In this document: positions 17,233 to 25,645 of the stretch, piece by piece
Numbering within the stretch: position 1 is the first letter of the stretch
How the letters are laid out: the number at the start of each line of letters is the position of its first letter
NCBI RefSeq assembly: GCF_010998615.1
Contig: NZ_JAAEAH010000020.1
Location: 40,968-104,967 of the forward strand
Direction of reading: 5' to 3'
Source of the DNA: Myxococcus sp. CA023
GTDB taxonomy: Bacteria > Myxococcota > Myxococcia > Myxococcales > Myxococcaceae
Length of the DNA stretch: 64,000 bases
The notes under the pieces: model-generated
The model's database searches: none
Told to the model about the DNA's origin: nothing
What the model saw: only the letters and a program-made list of their open reading frames with translations
Made by a program: the position numbers and the translations under genes

Positions 17233-18246
17233 ATGAAAGCCTATGAAATCCAAGCGGGGTTCGGGTTGGACAAGCTGGTTCAGGTCGAGCGGCCGGACCT
17301 GACGCCCGGCCCCATGCAGGTGCGGGTGCGAGTGAAGGCCACGAGCCTCAACTCGCGCGACTTGATGATGGTGGAGGGGCGTTACAACCCCCGGCAGAAG
17401 CTGCCACTCATTCCCAACTCGGACGCGGCGGGCGTAGTGGATGCGGTAGGCCCGGGTGTGACGCGGGTGAAGCCCGGTGACCGGGTGATGAGCCTCTTTT
17501 CCCAGGCCTGGAGCGCCGGAGAGCCCACGCGGGCGGCGCAGGTGAGCACGCTGGGCGGACCGTTGGACGGTGCCCTCGCGGACACGGTGCTGCTGCACGA
17601 GGACGGCGCGGTGCCCACGCCCGCCTATCTCTCCGATGAAGAGGCTGCGACGCTGCCGTGCGCGGCCGTGACGGCGTGGAGCGCGCTGGTCACCCATGGG
17701 GCGCTCAAGGCGGGAGACACCGTCTTGCTTCAGGGCACTGGTGGCGTGTCCATCTTCGCGTTGCAGATTGCCAGGCTGCTGGGCGCGCGAATCATCATCA
17801 CCTCCAGCAGTGACGCCAAGCTGGCGCGGGCCCGGACGCTCGGCGCGCATGAAGGCATCAACTACGGGACGACGCCGGACTGGGACAAGGCGGCGCGCGC
17901 GCTGACGGGCGGCGTGGGCGTGGACCACGTGGTGGAAGTGGGTGGGGCAGGGACCTTCGAGAAGTCGCTGCGCGCGGTCCGGCCCGGCGGCACGGTGTCT
18001 GTGATTGGCGTGCTCAGCGGTGGTGCGGGGGCGGTGCCGCTGACGCCCATCCTCATGCAGAACCTGCGGGTGCAGGGCATCTTCGTGGGCCACCGGCAGA
18101 GCTTCGACGCGCTCAACCGGGCCTTCGCGTTGCACACCGTTCGCCCGGTGGTGGACCGCGTCTTCGAGTTCTCCGAGGCACGCGCTGCTTTCGAGCACCT
18201 CAAGAGTGGGGCGCACTTCGGGAAGGTGGTCGTCCGGGTGGGGTGA
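17233..18246 (+). CDS. zinc-independent MDR alcohol dehydrogenase/quinone reductase-like
   Basis: NAD(P)H-dependent oxidoreductase of 337 residues from the medium-chain dehydrogenase family. The N-terminal catalytic domain (VRVKATSLNSRDLMMVEGRY, PNSDAAGVVDAVGPGVTRVKPGDRV) lacks the structural-zinc cysteine cluster and catalytic Cys of zinc ADHs. The Rossmann motif is VLLQGTGGVSIFALQIARLL near residue 160. It therefore belongs with zinc-independent quinone or enoyl reductases; the substrate is unknown. ATG 17233 gives the family N terminus (MKAYEIQ). It is divergent from the cytochrome gene and ends at a UUCG-loop terminator. Confidence 0.87.
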   Translation: MKAYEIQAGFGLDKLVQVERPDLTPGPMQVRVRVKATSLNSRDLMMVEGRYNPRQKLPLIPNSDAAGVVDAVGPGVTRVKPGDRVMSLFSQAWSAGEPTRAAQVSTLGGPLDGALADTVLLHEDGAVPTPAYLSDEEAATLPCAAVTAWSALVTHGALKAGDTVLLQGTGGVSIFALQIARLLGARIIITSSSDAKLARARTLGAHEGINYGTTPDWDKAARALTGGVGVDHVVEVGGAGTFEKSLRAVRPGGTVSVIGVLSGGAGAVPLTPILMQNLRVQGIFVGHRQSFDALNRAFALHTVRPVVDRVFEFSEARAAFEHLKSGAHFGKVVVRVG

Positions 18247-18288
18247 GACAGTCCCCACAGCCAGACGTGCGCAGAGGTCATCGAAGTC

Positions 18289-18315
18289 GGGCCCCGGAGT
18301 TCGCTCCGGGAGCCC
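18289..18315. terminator. strong terminator hairpin with TTCG tetraloop
   Basis: Arms CCCGGAG and CTCCGGG close a TTCG tetraloop, extended by GGG/CCC flanks. It sits between the convergent stops at 18246 and 18327, so it can serve both strands. Confidence 0.65.
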
Positions 18316-18326
18316 TGAATGACGGC

Positions 18327-20150
18327 TCAGGAACCCGCTTCGTGCGAGCCTGGGTCGGACGAGGATGCCGGGCGGGCCACGTAGGAGACCTGGGGCCCGC
18401 CAGGCCGCGGTGAACGCGGGCCTCCGCGGCCCTGGGACTGGCGCGGCTGTCGAGGGCCACCCTCGTTGCCGCCATTGCCCGGACGGGATTCCCGGACGGT
18501 GTTCTGCGCGGGAGCGCCTGGCCTGGACCGAGTCTCGACGACAGGCTCCGGTCTGCCATTGCCGCGCCGCTCGTTCCGGTCGGAGCGAGCCCCTCCACCG
18601 CGAGGACCCCTCTGGTTCGCCGGTGAGGTGATGGCGTCGCCGCGAGGCTCGGTCCGTGGTGGACGGCCGTTGTCGAACGCACGCTGCTCATTGCCGGGCA
18701 CGCTTGGATTGCCACCGCGCGAGTTGGAGCGGGGAGGCCGGCCATTGCGTTGTTCGTTCTGGCGGGGACCTCTTGAGGGCGCGCTGTCCGCGAGCGGCTC
18801 ATTCGGCTGGGAACCGCCCATGCCTCTGCCGTTCGCACGCGCCTCATTCTGGCGGGGGCCGTTCTGGAGCCTGTCGTTCGCACGAGGCTCGTTCGCGCGC
18901 GGACCGCCATTCGAGCCACGAGGCTCATTCGCGCGCGGGCCGCCATTCGAGCCACGAGGCTCATTCGCGCGCGGACCGCCATTCGAGCCACGAGGCTCAT
19001 TCGCGCGCGGGCCGCCCTGGGCGCCACCACTCGCACGCGGCTCGCTTGCGCGCCCAGGCGCACCGCCGCCCGTCCGCTGCCCATTCTGCGGCGGTCGTGC
19101 GCCGTTGCCTCCACTCCTCGGCGGGGGCCGGCCTCCTCCAAAACCCCGGTTGCGCCCACCCCGAGGCGGAGGTGCCGCCACCGCGGGCTTGCCACGCTCA
19201 CCGCCACCCTGCCTGAGCACCAGCGCCTCCAGCTCCCGAAGCTCGGCCTCGGCGGCCTCTTCGGGCGTCATGTCGCGCTGGGGGACGGCGGCCTGCTCGA
19301 CCGGCGCGGGCGGCGGCGGACGGAACCCGCCTCTGCGCTCGTCACCCTGGGGCTGGAACCCCTGGTTCCGAGGTCCTCCGCGACCGTTCTGGCGAGGCCC
19401 CTCCCGGAAATTGCCCGACGGCACGAAGTCCGGGGTGAGCTCCCGGCGCACGTAGGCATTCCAGATTTCGCTCGTGTCGCTCGCGGCGCCATGCAGCCAG
19501 GGCGCGGTGCTCGCGAGGAAGTTGCGGACGTTGTCCAGGTCGCGCCGGAAATAGAACTCCGCGCGGTTGTTGCGAGCAGCGGCCACTGTCTGCGGGAAGT
19601 CGATGATGACCGGCCCCGCATAGCTCATGAGGATGTTGTACGGGGACAGGTCGCCGTGGATGAGGTCGGCGCACAGCATGTTGACGACCTGCGCTCGCAG
19701 GTCCACGTAGAGGGCGTGCGCGTCCTCGGGGGTGGTGGGTGGGGCTTCCACCATGCGCGGGGCGGGGTGGCCTTCTGGATCCAGCACCACCTCCATGAGG
19801 AGGATGCCCTCGTAGAACATCACCGGCGTGGGCACGCGCACACCTTGGGCGTGCAGCTTGTAGAGCGAGTCAGACTCCGCGCTCTTCCAGGCGTCCTCGG
19901 CGGCGTTCTGGCCGAAGCGGCTGCCCTTCTCCATGGCGCGGCGCGTGCGCGAGTTGCGCACCTCGCGGCCTTCCCGGTAGCCCACGTTGTTGCGGAAGTT
20001 GCGCTCGTGGCGCTCCTTATACAGCTTGGCCGCGACCACCTGGCCGGCGTGCTGGACCAGCCATACCTCGGCCTCCTTGCCCGTCTTCAACTGGCCGATG
20101 ATGGCTTCGATGATGCCATCGGCCAGGAGGGTCTCTAGCGAGTCATTCAT
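18327..20150 (-). CDS. RIO-like kinase with long Arg/Gly/Asn-rich disordered tail
   Basis: Protein of 607 residues. Residues 1-260 form a RIO-type atypical kinase: a nucleotide loop KTGKEAEVWLVQ, the Lys in VVAAKLYKE, catalytic loop LIHGDLSPYNILM and metal-binding IIDFPQ. RIO kinases act in ribosome maturation in archaea and eukaryotes; bacterial versions are poorly understood. From about residue 275 the sequence becomes low-complexity, rich in R, G, N and P, with RGG-like units and a 12-residue tandem repeat (GGPRANEPRGSN, three full copies plus a partial one). Such tails bind RNA or promote condensates; that role here is inference. The start at 20150 (MNDSLETLLADG) is preferred over the longer Arg/Pro frame. 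Confidence 0.85.
   Translation of the reverse strand: MNDSLETLLADGIIEAIIGQLKTGKEAEVWLVQHAGQVVAAKLYKERHERNFRNNVGYREGREVRNSRTRRAMEKGSRFGQNAAEDAWKSAESDSLYKLHAQGVRVPTPVMFYEGILLMEVVLDPEGHPAPRMVEAPPTTPEDAHALYVDLRAQVVNMLCADLIHGDLSPYNILMSYAGPVIIDFPQTVAAARNNRAEFYFRRDLDNVRNFLASTAPWLHGAASDTSEIWNAYVRRELTPDFVPSGNFREGPRQNGRGGPRNQGFQPQGDERRGGFRPPPPAPVEQAAVPQRDMTPEEAAEAELRELEALVLRQGGGERGKPAVAAPPPRGGRNRGFGGGRPPPRSGGNGARPPQNGQRTGGGAPGRASEPRASGGAQGGPRANEPRGSNGGPRANEPRGSNGGPRANEPRGSNGGPRANEPRANDRLQNGPRQNEARANGRGMGGSQPNEPLADSAPSRGPRQNEQRNGRPPRSNSRGGNPSVPGNEQRAFDNGRPPRTEPRGDAITSPANQRGPRGGGARSDRNERRGNGRPEPVVETRSRPGAPAQNTVRESRPGNGGNEGGPRQPRQSQGRGGPRSPRPGGPQVSYVARPASSSDPGSHEAGS
18892..19025. repeat. 36-bp tandem repeat inside the RIO-kinase tail gene
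   Basis: Three full 36-bp units (18892-18927, 18928-18963, 18964-18999) and a partial fourth encode GGPRANEPRGSN. Units 1 and 3 are identical and differ from 2 (and the partial 4) by one A/G change, which suggests duplication of a 72-bp pair. The repeat keeps frame, so copy number can vary between strains. Confidence 0.9.
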
Positions 20151-20534
20151 TCCGACGCGGGGTTCCAATGGGGGCCGGGCAGGATTGGCGGCGCAGTAGC
20201 AAGCGTGCGGGCGGCCCTGTTCGCGGCGCACGGCGGCATGTGAACATCTCGCAGGCCCTTCTTGCTACCAACACGGTGCGGCAAGCCGCCAAGAAGGCTG
20301 GCGGACGGCCTGCTAGCAGTTTGCATCCCGGGGTTCCAGGGTAGCCAGGGCTTTGAATGCGCTGGGTGGGTCATCTTGGACCATGTTTTGGGCTTGATTC
20401 CAGACCGTCTCCACCGTCCGCGTTCGCCAGGGGACGGAGGCCGCACACCGTAACGGGTGGGTTGGGGCGCGTGCTGATGCTTGGACCCGAACGAGGGAGC
20501 GCTACGATGCGCGCCGTCCAGGGAGGGGTTCATC
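20151..20534. other. divergent intergenic region
   Basis: About 380 bp between the RIO-like kinase and the H1-like gene. It contains an inverted repeat with arms CCTTCTTG (20257-20264) and CAAGAAGG (20290-20297). I cannot place promoters confidently and see no RNA gene. Confidence 0.4.
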
Positions 20535-21143
20535 ATGGCGACGAAGTCACGCAAGACGGCTGTTGCGAAGAAGTCATCCCGGCGTACCGCGACGGCGAAG
20601 AAGGCCACGCCAAAGAAGGCGGCTGGCAAGGCGCGCGGCGCGAAGAAAACCACCACGAAGAAGACGACGGCGAAAAAGACCACCACGAAGAAGGCGGCGG
20701 CGAAGAAGACCCCCGCGAAGAAGGCCCCCGCGAAGAAGACGACGGCGAAGAAGGCAGCGGTCAGGAAGACCCCCGCGAAGAAGGCCCCCGCGCGCAAGGC
20801 GGCGACGCGGCGGACCTCCGAGTCTCGGCGTGAGCGGCCCACGACAGGGGCGCCCTTCGTCGAGCAGGTGGAGACGACGTCCGCGGGGCTCCAGCCCCTG
20901 GCGCCCGTCCACGCCGCGGTGGACGAGTTCACCAGTTCCGGCAACGAGGTGCTCGACATCTTCCAGCGGTACGACCGCGACCGGACCGGCACCATCGACC
21001 GTGCAGAGTTCGCGCGCTTGCTGGAGGCGCTGGGGCAGAACATCTCCGACGAGGAATTGGAAATCGCCGTCGACATCGTCGACACGGACCGCACCGGGAA
21101 GATTTCCTGGAACGAGTTCAAGGCCTGGTGGAACAGCCGCTAA
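20535..21143 (+). CDS. histone H1-like Lys/Ala-rich protein fused to an EF-hand pair
   Basis: Protein of 202 residues. Residues 1-115 are a Lys/Ala/Thr/Pro-rich tail with repeated KKAPAKK/KKTTAKK units, like bacterial H1-type nucleoid proteins that bind DNA without sequence specificity. The C-terminal 70 residues hold two complete EF-hand calcium loops: DRDRTGTIDRAE and DTDRTGKISWNE, each with acidic positions 1, 3 and 12 and the central Gly. The combination suggests a nucleoid protein whose interactions respond to Ca2+, which is inference. GGAGGGG precedes ATG 20535. It lies just upstream of a hybrid histidine kinase on the same strand (42 bp). Confidence 0.87.
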   Translation: MATKSRKTAVAKKSSRRTATAKKATPKKAAGKARGAKKTTTKKTTAKKTTTKKAAAKKTPAKKAPAKKTTAKKAAVRKTPAKKAPARKAATRRTSESRRERPTTGAPFVEQVETTSAGLQPLAPVHAAVDEFTSSGNEVLDIFQRYDRDRTGTIDRAEFARLLEALGQNISDEELEIAVDIVDTDRTGKISWNEFKAWWNSR

Positions 21144-21185
21144 CGGCTCGTTGCAACACCGACCTGGTCCGCGCGCGCGTCTGGC

Positions 21186-24020
21186 ATGATGCGGTCCAAG
21201 CGGGCCTTCATTCTCGTGGCAGGGGGAAGGGTGGCTGACCTGGCGTCAAGCGCACATGCAGCGGTTTTCGAGCACTCGCGGGATGGGGTGCTCGTGCTGG
21301 ATGCTGGGCAACGCATCGTGGAGGTCAACCGCGCCGCGGAACGCATCTTTGGGCCGCGTGTTGGACTCGTGGGGCAGCCGGTGGGGCTGCTCCTTCCCGG
21401 CTGGCGTCCTCCCGAGCCCCGCGCTCCCGCCGATGCCGCCCTGCGCGAGACGGAGCTGGCCGGACAGCGCCCAGGCGGCTCCGGCCCCGCGCACTACCTG
21501 CGGGTGGTGACGCTGCCCCTGTCCGAAGAAGGGGACGGGGGCTGGGTCTTGCAGCTCCATGACATGACGGCCCGCCTGGAGGTGGAGGCCTCGCTCCGGC
21601 AGCAGAAGGAGTTCTTCGAGGCGGTGGTCATCAACAGCCCGGTGGCCATCATCACCATCACCCGCCAGTTCCGCGTGCTGTCGTGGAACCCCGAAGCCAC
21701 GCGCCTGTTCGGGTATTCGCCGGCGGAAGCGCTCGGCAGGCACATCTTCGAACTGGTCGCCACCGAGCCCACCGTCCTCCCGGAAGCGGAGCAGGCGTCG
21801 CGCGAGGTCGTGCAGCGCGGGCGGCTGCGCTCCGTCACCCGGCGGGTCCGCAAGGATGGCAGCGTGGTGGACGTGGAGCTGCGGGCGCTTCCGGTGTCGG
21901 TAGGCGGGCGGCAGCTCGGCTTCATCGCCATCTACCACGACATCACCGACCTCGAACGGGCACGCAAGGCGGCGGAGGCGGCCAATCAGGCCAAGAGCCT
22001 GTTCCTGGCCACCATGAGCCACGAAATCCGCACGCCGATGAACGCCATCATCGGCATGACGGGCCTGCTCCTGGACCGGGCGCTGACGGAAGAGCAGCGC
22101 GACTTCGTCGCCACCATCCGGCAGAGCAGCGAGGCATTGCTGACGTTGCTCAACGACGTGCTGGACTTCTCCAAAATCGAGGCCGGTCGCTTCGAGGCGG
22201 AGCTGCGGCCCTTCGACCTTCGCCAGTGCGTGGAGTCCGTCCTGGACCTGATGGCCGTGCGCGCCAGCGAGAAGGGGCTGGACCTGGGGTGCGACCTCGC
22301 GCCGCAGCTGCCGCAGATGCTGGTGGGCGATGCGTCGCGCCTCCGCCAGGTGCTGCTCAACCTGGTGGGCAACGCGCTCAAGTTCACCGAGCACGGCGGC
22401 GCGGTGGTGAGCGTGGAGGGCTCGGCCCTGGGCAGCGCGGCGGGCGCGGCGGACTGGGAGCTGACCTTCAGCGTGCAGGACACCGGCCCCGGCATTCCCG
22501 ACGACCGGCGCACCGGGTTGTTCCAGCCGTTCAACCAACTGGATGCCTCCGTGTCGCGGCGCTTTGGTGGCACGGGGCTGGGGTTGGCCATCTCCAAGCG
22601 GCTGGTGGAGGCCATGGGCGGCACCATCTGGGTGGAGAGTGAGGGCGTGCCCGGACAAGGCACCACCTTCCGCTTCACCCTGCGCGCCCAGGCTGCGCCA
22701 CAGGCCTACGCGGTGCAACCGCGCCAGGAGCAGGGGCTGTTGCAGGGCCGGCGCGTGCTCATCGTGGACGACAGCGCCCTGTTTCGAAGGTTGCTGGGCC
22801 GGCAGCTCCAGGCGTGGGGCCTGGTGCCCGTGGAGTCCGCGTCGGGGATGGAGGCGCTCGCCCAACTCGAGGCGGGGGCTTCGTTCGACGCGGTGCTCAT
22901 CGACCACCACATGCCGGGGCTGGATGGCACCGCACTGGCCGAGCGCATCCGGCAGCGCGAGGAGACGCGGGCCCTTCCCCTGGTGCTGGTGTCGACGCCG
23001 GGCCGGCGGGGCAATCCCCCCGAGGGCCTGTTCGCGGGTGTGTTGTCGCGTCCGCTGAAGGACTCGCAGCTCTACGACGCGCTGGTGTCGTGCTTCTCGC
23101 AGCACCTTCCCCAGCTCCCGGAGCCCCGGCAGACGCGGCCCTCGCTGGCAGGGCCCTTTCCGGGGGAGCGGCCGGGGGACACCGTGCCGCTGGACATCCT
23201 CCTGGTGGAGGACAACGCCACCAATCAGAAGCTGGCGCTGCTCGTGCTGGAGCGGCTCGGCTACCGCGCTGACGTGGCGCTGAACGGACGCCAGGCGCTG
23301 CAGGCGTTGTCCCAGAAGCGCTACGACGCGGTCCTCATGGACCTGCAGATGCCGGAGATGGACGGCCTGGAGGCCACGCGCCGCATCCGCCAGGAACTGC
23401 CGCCCAAGGCGCAACCCTGGGTCATCGCGATGACGGCCAACGCCATGGACTCCGACCGGGAGCAGTGCTTCTCGGCGGGCATGGATGACTTCCTGGGCAA
23501 GCCCATCCGCGTGGAGGCGCTGACGGCGGCGCTGCTGCGCTGCCGGCTCCGGCGTTCGGAGGTGGCACCGGAGCGGCGGGTCGCGAGCGGCGCGGTCGCG
23601 CTGACGCCGCTGCAAACGGTCATGGAAGGCCTGCCGGACGCGGCGCGCATCCCGGGTCTGGAGTCTGCCGCGCTCGCCCGGCTGTGGGCAGAGCTGGGGG
23701 CGCAGGCGGCGCAGATTCTCCCCGAGCTCATCGACACCGCGCTGCACAGCATGCCGGCGCTCCTGGAGGACGCGTACTCGGCCCTGGTGCGTGGGCACGC
23801 GGACGACCTGGGCCGGGCGGCGCATACGCTCAAGTCGAACGCGGCCTGGTTTGGCGCCAGCGCGCTGGAGTCGCAGGCCCGCGACATCGAATTGCAGGCG
23901 GACTCCGGGCTGCTGGAGGACATGCCCGAGCGGCTTGAGCGGTGCCGGACGGAGCTGGAAGTGACGCGGTTGCTGCTGGGCCGTCTGCGGGACAGCGTCC
24001 TGGCCCTGTCCGGCGCCTGA
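21186..24020 (+). CDS. hybrid sensor histidine kinase (PAS-PAS-HisKA-HATPase-REC-REC-HPt)
   Basis: Phosphorelay protein of 944 residues without membrane segments. Two PAS domains (about residues 25-130 and 140-255) are followed by HisKA with phospho-His in ATMSHEIRTPMNAIIGM (about 279), and HATPase with N box NLVGNALKFTEHGG and G2 box GTGLGLAISKRLVEAMGG. A first receiver has AVLIDHHMPGLDG (about Asp570), a second LMDLQMPEMDG (about Asp718), and a C-terminal HPt has AHTLKSNAAWFG (about His878). All phosphotransfer residues are present, so the full relay is predicted to be active. It is cytoplasmic, probably sensing through PAS ligands. Two ATGs (21186, 21189) open the frame. No dedicated response regulator is adjacent. 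Confidence 0.95.
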   Translation: MMRSKRAFILVAGGRVADLASSAHAAVFEHSRDGVLVLDAGQRIVEVNRAAERIFGPRVGLVGQPVGLLLPGWRPPEPRAPADAALRETELAGQRPGGSGPAHYLRVVTLPLSEEGDGGWVLQLHDMTARLEVEASLRQQKEFFEAVVINSPVAIITITRQFRVLSWNPEATRLFGYSPAEALGRHIFELVATEPTVLPEAEQASREVVQRGRLRSVTRRVRKDGSVVDVELRALPVSVGGRQLGFIAIYHDITDLERARKAAEAANQAKSLFLATMSHEIRTPMNAIIGMTGLLLDRALTEEQRDFVATIRQSSEALLTLLNDVLDFSKIEAGRFEAELRPFDLRQCVESVLDLMAVRASEKGLDLGCDLAPQLPQMLVGDASRLRQVLLNLVGNALKFTEHGGAVVSVEGSALGSAAGAADWELTFSVQDTGPGIPDDRRTGLFQPFNQLDASVSRRFGGTGLGLAISKRLVEAMGGTIWVESEGVPGQGTTFRFTLRAQAAPQAYAVQPRQEQGLLQGRRVLIVDDSALFRRLLGRQLQAWGLVPVESASGMEALAQLEAGASFDAVLIDHHMPGLDGTALAERIRQREETRALPLVLVSTPGRRGNPPEGLFAGVLSRPLKDSQLYDALVSCFSQHLPQLPEPRQTRPSLAGPFPGERPGDTVPLDILLVEDNATNQKLALLVLERLGYRADVALNGRQALQALSQKRYDAVLMDLQMPEMDGLEATRRIRQELPPKAQPWVIAMTANAMDSDREQCFSAGMDDFLGKPIRVEALTAALLRCRLRRSEVAPERRVASGAVALTPLQTVMEGLPDAARIPGLESAALARLWAELGAQAAQILPELIDTALHSMPALLEDAYSALVRGHADDLGRAAHTLKSNAAWFGASALESQARDIELQADSGLLEDMPERLERCRTELEVTRLLLGRLRDSVLALSGA

Positions 24021-24114
24021 CACGCGGCGAGTGGGCGGCCCGGATTACGCGGCGGAGCCGCACGTCGACGGTGCGCAACGCCCCATCCGAGCGTTATCTC
24101 TTCAGGTTCATTTT

Positions 24115-24126
24115 CATTCGCGAATG
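24115..24126. promoter_or_regulatory. 12-bp palindrome before glutathione reductase
   Basis: Perfect palindrome CATTCGCGAATG, 23 bp upstream of the start at 24149, in a locally A/T-richer stretch. It could be an operator; no regulator is identified. Confidence 0.3.
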
Positions 24127-24148
24127 CCACCGAGGAGATTCAAAGCGC

Positions 24149-25567
24149 ATGGCCCGATACGACTTCGACCTGTTCACCATTGGCGGCGGCTCTGGCGGTG
24201 TGGCGGCCAGCCGCAGGGCAGGAGCACACGGGGCCCGGGTGGCGGTGTGTGAGGACCGCGACGTGGGCGGCACGTGTGTCCACCGCGGCTGCGTGCCCAA
24301 AAAGCTCCTGGTGTACGGCGCGCACTTCCGGGAGGAGTTCCAGGACGCGGAGGGCTACGGCTGGACAGTCCAAGAGCCGCTGTTCACCTGGAGCAAGCTG
24401 CTGGCCGCCAAGGACAAGGAGTTGGACCGGCTGCGTGGCGTGTATGCGCGCCTGTTGCGCGACTCGGGCGTGACGCTGATGGAAGGGCGCGGGCGCGTGG
24501 TGGACCCGCACACGGTGGAGGTGGCCGGGAAGCTGTACACAGCCGAGCGCATCCTGATTGCCACGGGCTCGCGGCCCTACCTTCCTCCCGACATCACCGG
24601 CATCGAGCACGCCATCACCTCCGATGAGGCGCTGTCCTTCCCCGAGCTGCCTCGGCGGCTGGCCGTCGTCGGGGCCGGGTACATCGGCGTGGAGTTGGCG
24701 GGCGTCTTCCACGGGCTGGGCTCCCAGGTGACGATGTTGATTCGCGGCGCCAGCGTGCTGGGCGGGTTCGATGACGACGTCCGCTCCTTCCTCACGGAGG
24801 AGATGCGCAAGAAGGGCATCGAGCTGATGACGGACACCTTCATCCGGGACATCGAAAAGCGCGCCGAGGGTGGGGTGAGCCTGCTGACGGGCGGGGGCGA
24901 GACGGTGGAGGCGGACGCGGTGCTGTTCGCCACCGGGCGCGTTCCCAACTCAGGGGGATTGGGGCTGGAGGAAGTGGGAGTGGTGCTGGACGCGCGCGGC
25001 GCGGTGGTGGTGGACGAGTGGTCCCGCACCTCGGTGGAGAACATCTATGCGGTGGGCGACATCACCGACCGCATCAACCTCACGCCGGTGGCCATCTCGG
25101 AAGGGCGTGCCCTGGCGGAGACGCTCTTCAACGACAACCCGACGCAGATGGACCACACCAACGTGCCGTCGGCTGTCTTCAGCCAGCCGCCCGTGGCCTC
25201 CGTGGGACTGACGGAGCAGGAGGCGCGGGAGCGCCATGGGAAGCTGGACATCTATGTCACCAGCTTCCGCCCCATGAAGCACACCCTGAGCGGGCGCAAC
25301 GAGCGCACCATGATGAAGGTGGTCGTGGAGCGCGAGTCCAACCGCGTGCTCGGTTGTCACATGGTGGGGGCGGACGCGCCGGAGATCATCCAGGGACTGG
25401 CGGTGGCGGTGAAGTGTGGCGTCACCAAGAAGCAGCTCGATGCCACCGTGGGCATCCACCCCACTGCGGCCGAGGAGTTCGTCACCCTTCGCGACAAGCG
25501 GCCGGACCCCGATGAGCGCATGGCGGCGGAGTTGGGCCATGATGCGCCGGCGTCTCCCCGGCGCTGA
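24149..25567 (+). CDS. gor: glutathione-disulfide reductase
   Basis: FAD- and NADPH-dependent enzyme of 472 residues that keeps glutathione reduced. The redox-active disulfide is in GGTCVHRGCVPKK (CxxxxC), the FAD motif is TIGGGSGGVAASRRAG, the NADPH motif VVGAGYIGVELAGVFHGLG, the second FAD contact IYAVGDIT, and the catalytic interface His-Glu is in GIHPTAAEEF. These are the features of GR rather than dihydrolipoamide dehydrogenase or mercuric reductase. GAGGAGATT precedes ATG 24149. It is monocistronic. Confidence 0.93.
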   Translation: MARYDFDLFTIGGGSGGVAASRRAGAHGARVAVCEDRDVGGTCVHRGCVPKKLLVYGAHFREEFQDAEGYGWTVQEPLFTWSKLLAAKDKELDRLRGVYARLLRDSGVTLMEGRGRVVDPHTVEVAGKLYTAERILIATGSRPYLPPDITGIEHAITSDEALSFPELPRRLAVVGAGYIGVELAGVFHGLGSQVTMLIRGASVLGGFDDDVRSFLTEEMRKKGIELMTDTFIRDIEKRAEGGVSLLTGGGETVEADAVLFATGRVPNSGGLGLEEVGVVLDARGAVVVDEWSRTSVENIYAVGDITDRINLTPVAISEGRALAETLFNDNPTQMDHTNVPSAVFSQPPVASVGLTEQEARERHGKLDIYVTSFRPMKHTLSGRNERTMMKVVVERESNRVLGCHMVGADAPEIIQGLAVAVKCGVTKKQLDATVGIHPTAAEEFVTLRDKRPDPDERMAAELGHDAPASPRR

Positions 25568-25645
25568 GGCCCGCCTCGGGTCAGGGCGGCGTTCGTCCCG
25601 CCGTCCCTGGGCGGCTTTCGCACCGATTCGAGAGGTGACGACCCC

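Noticed and set aside
18892..19025. CRISPR-like array
   Set aside because: The 36-bp units are directly adjacent with no spacers and encode an in-frame 12-residue protein repeat.
21246..24023. A 925-codon open frame antisense to the hybrid histidine kinase
   Set aside because: High GC content with strong third-position bias keeps antisense frames open; its product is Arg/His/Gln-rich and shows no domains, while the plus strand encodes a complete kinase. Similar long frames opposite purL, cysI and cysJ were dismissed for the same reason.
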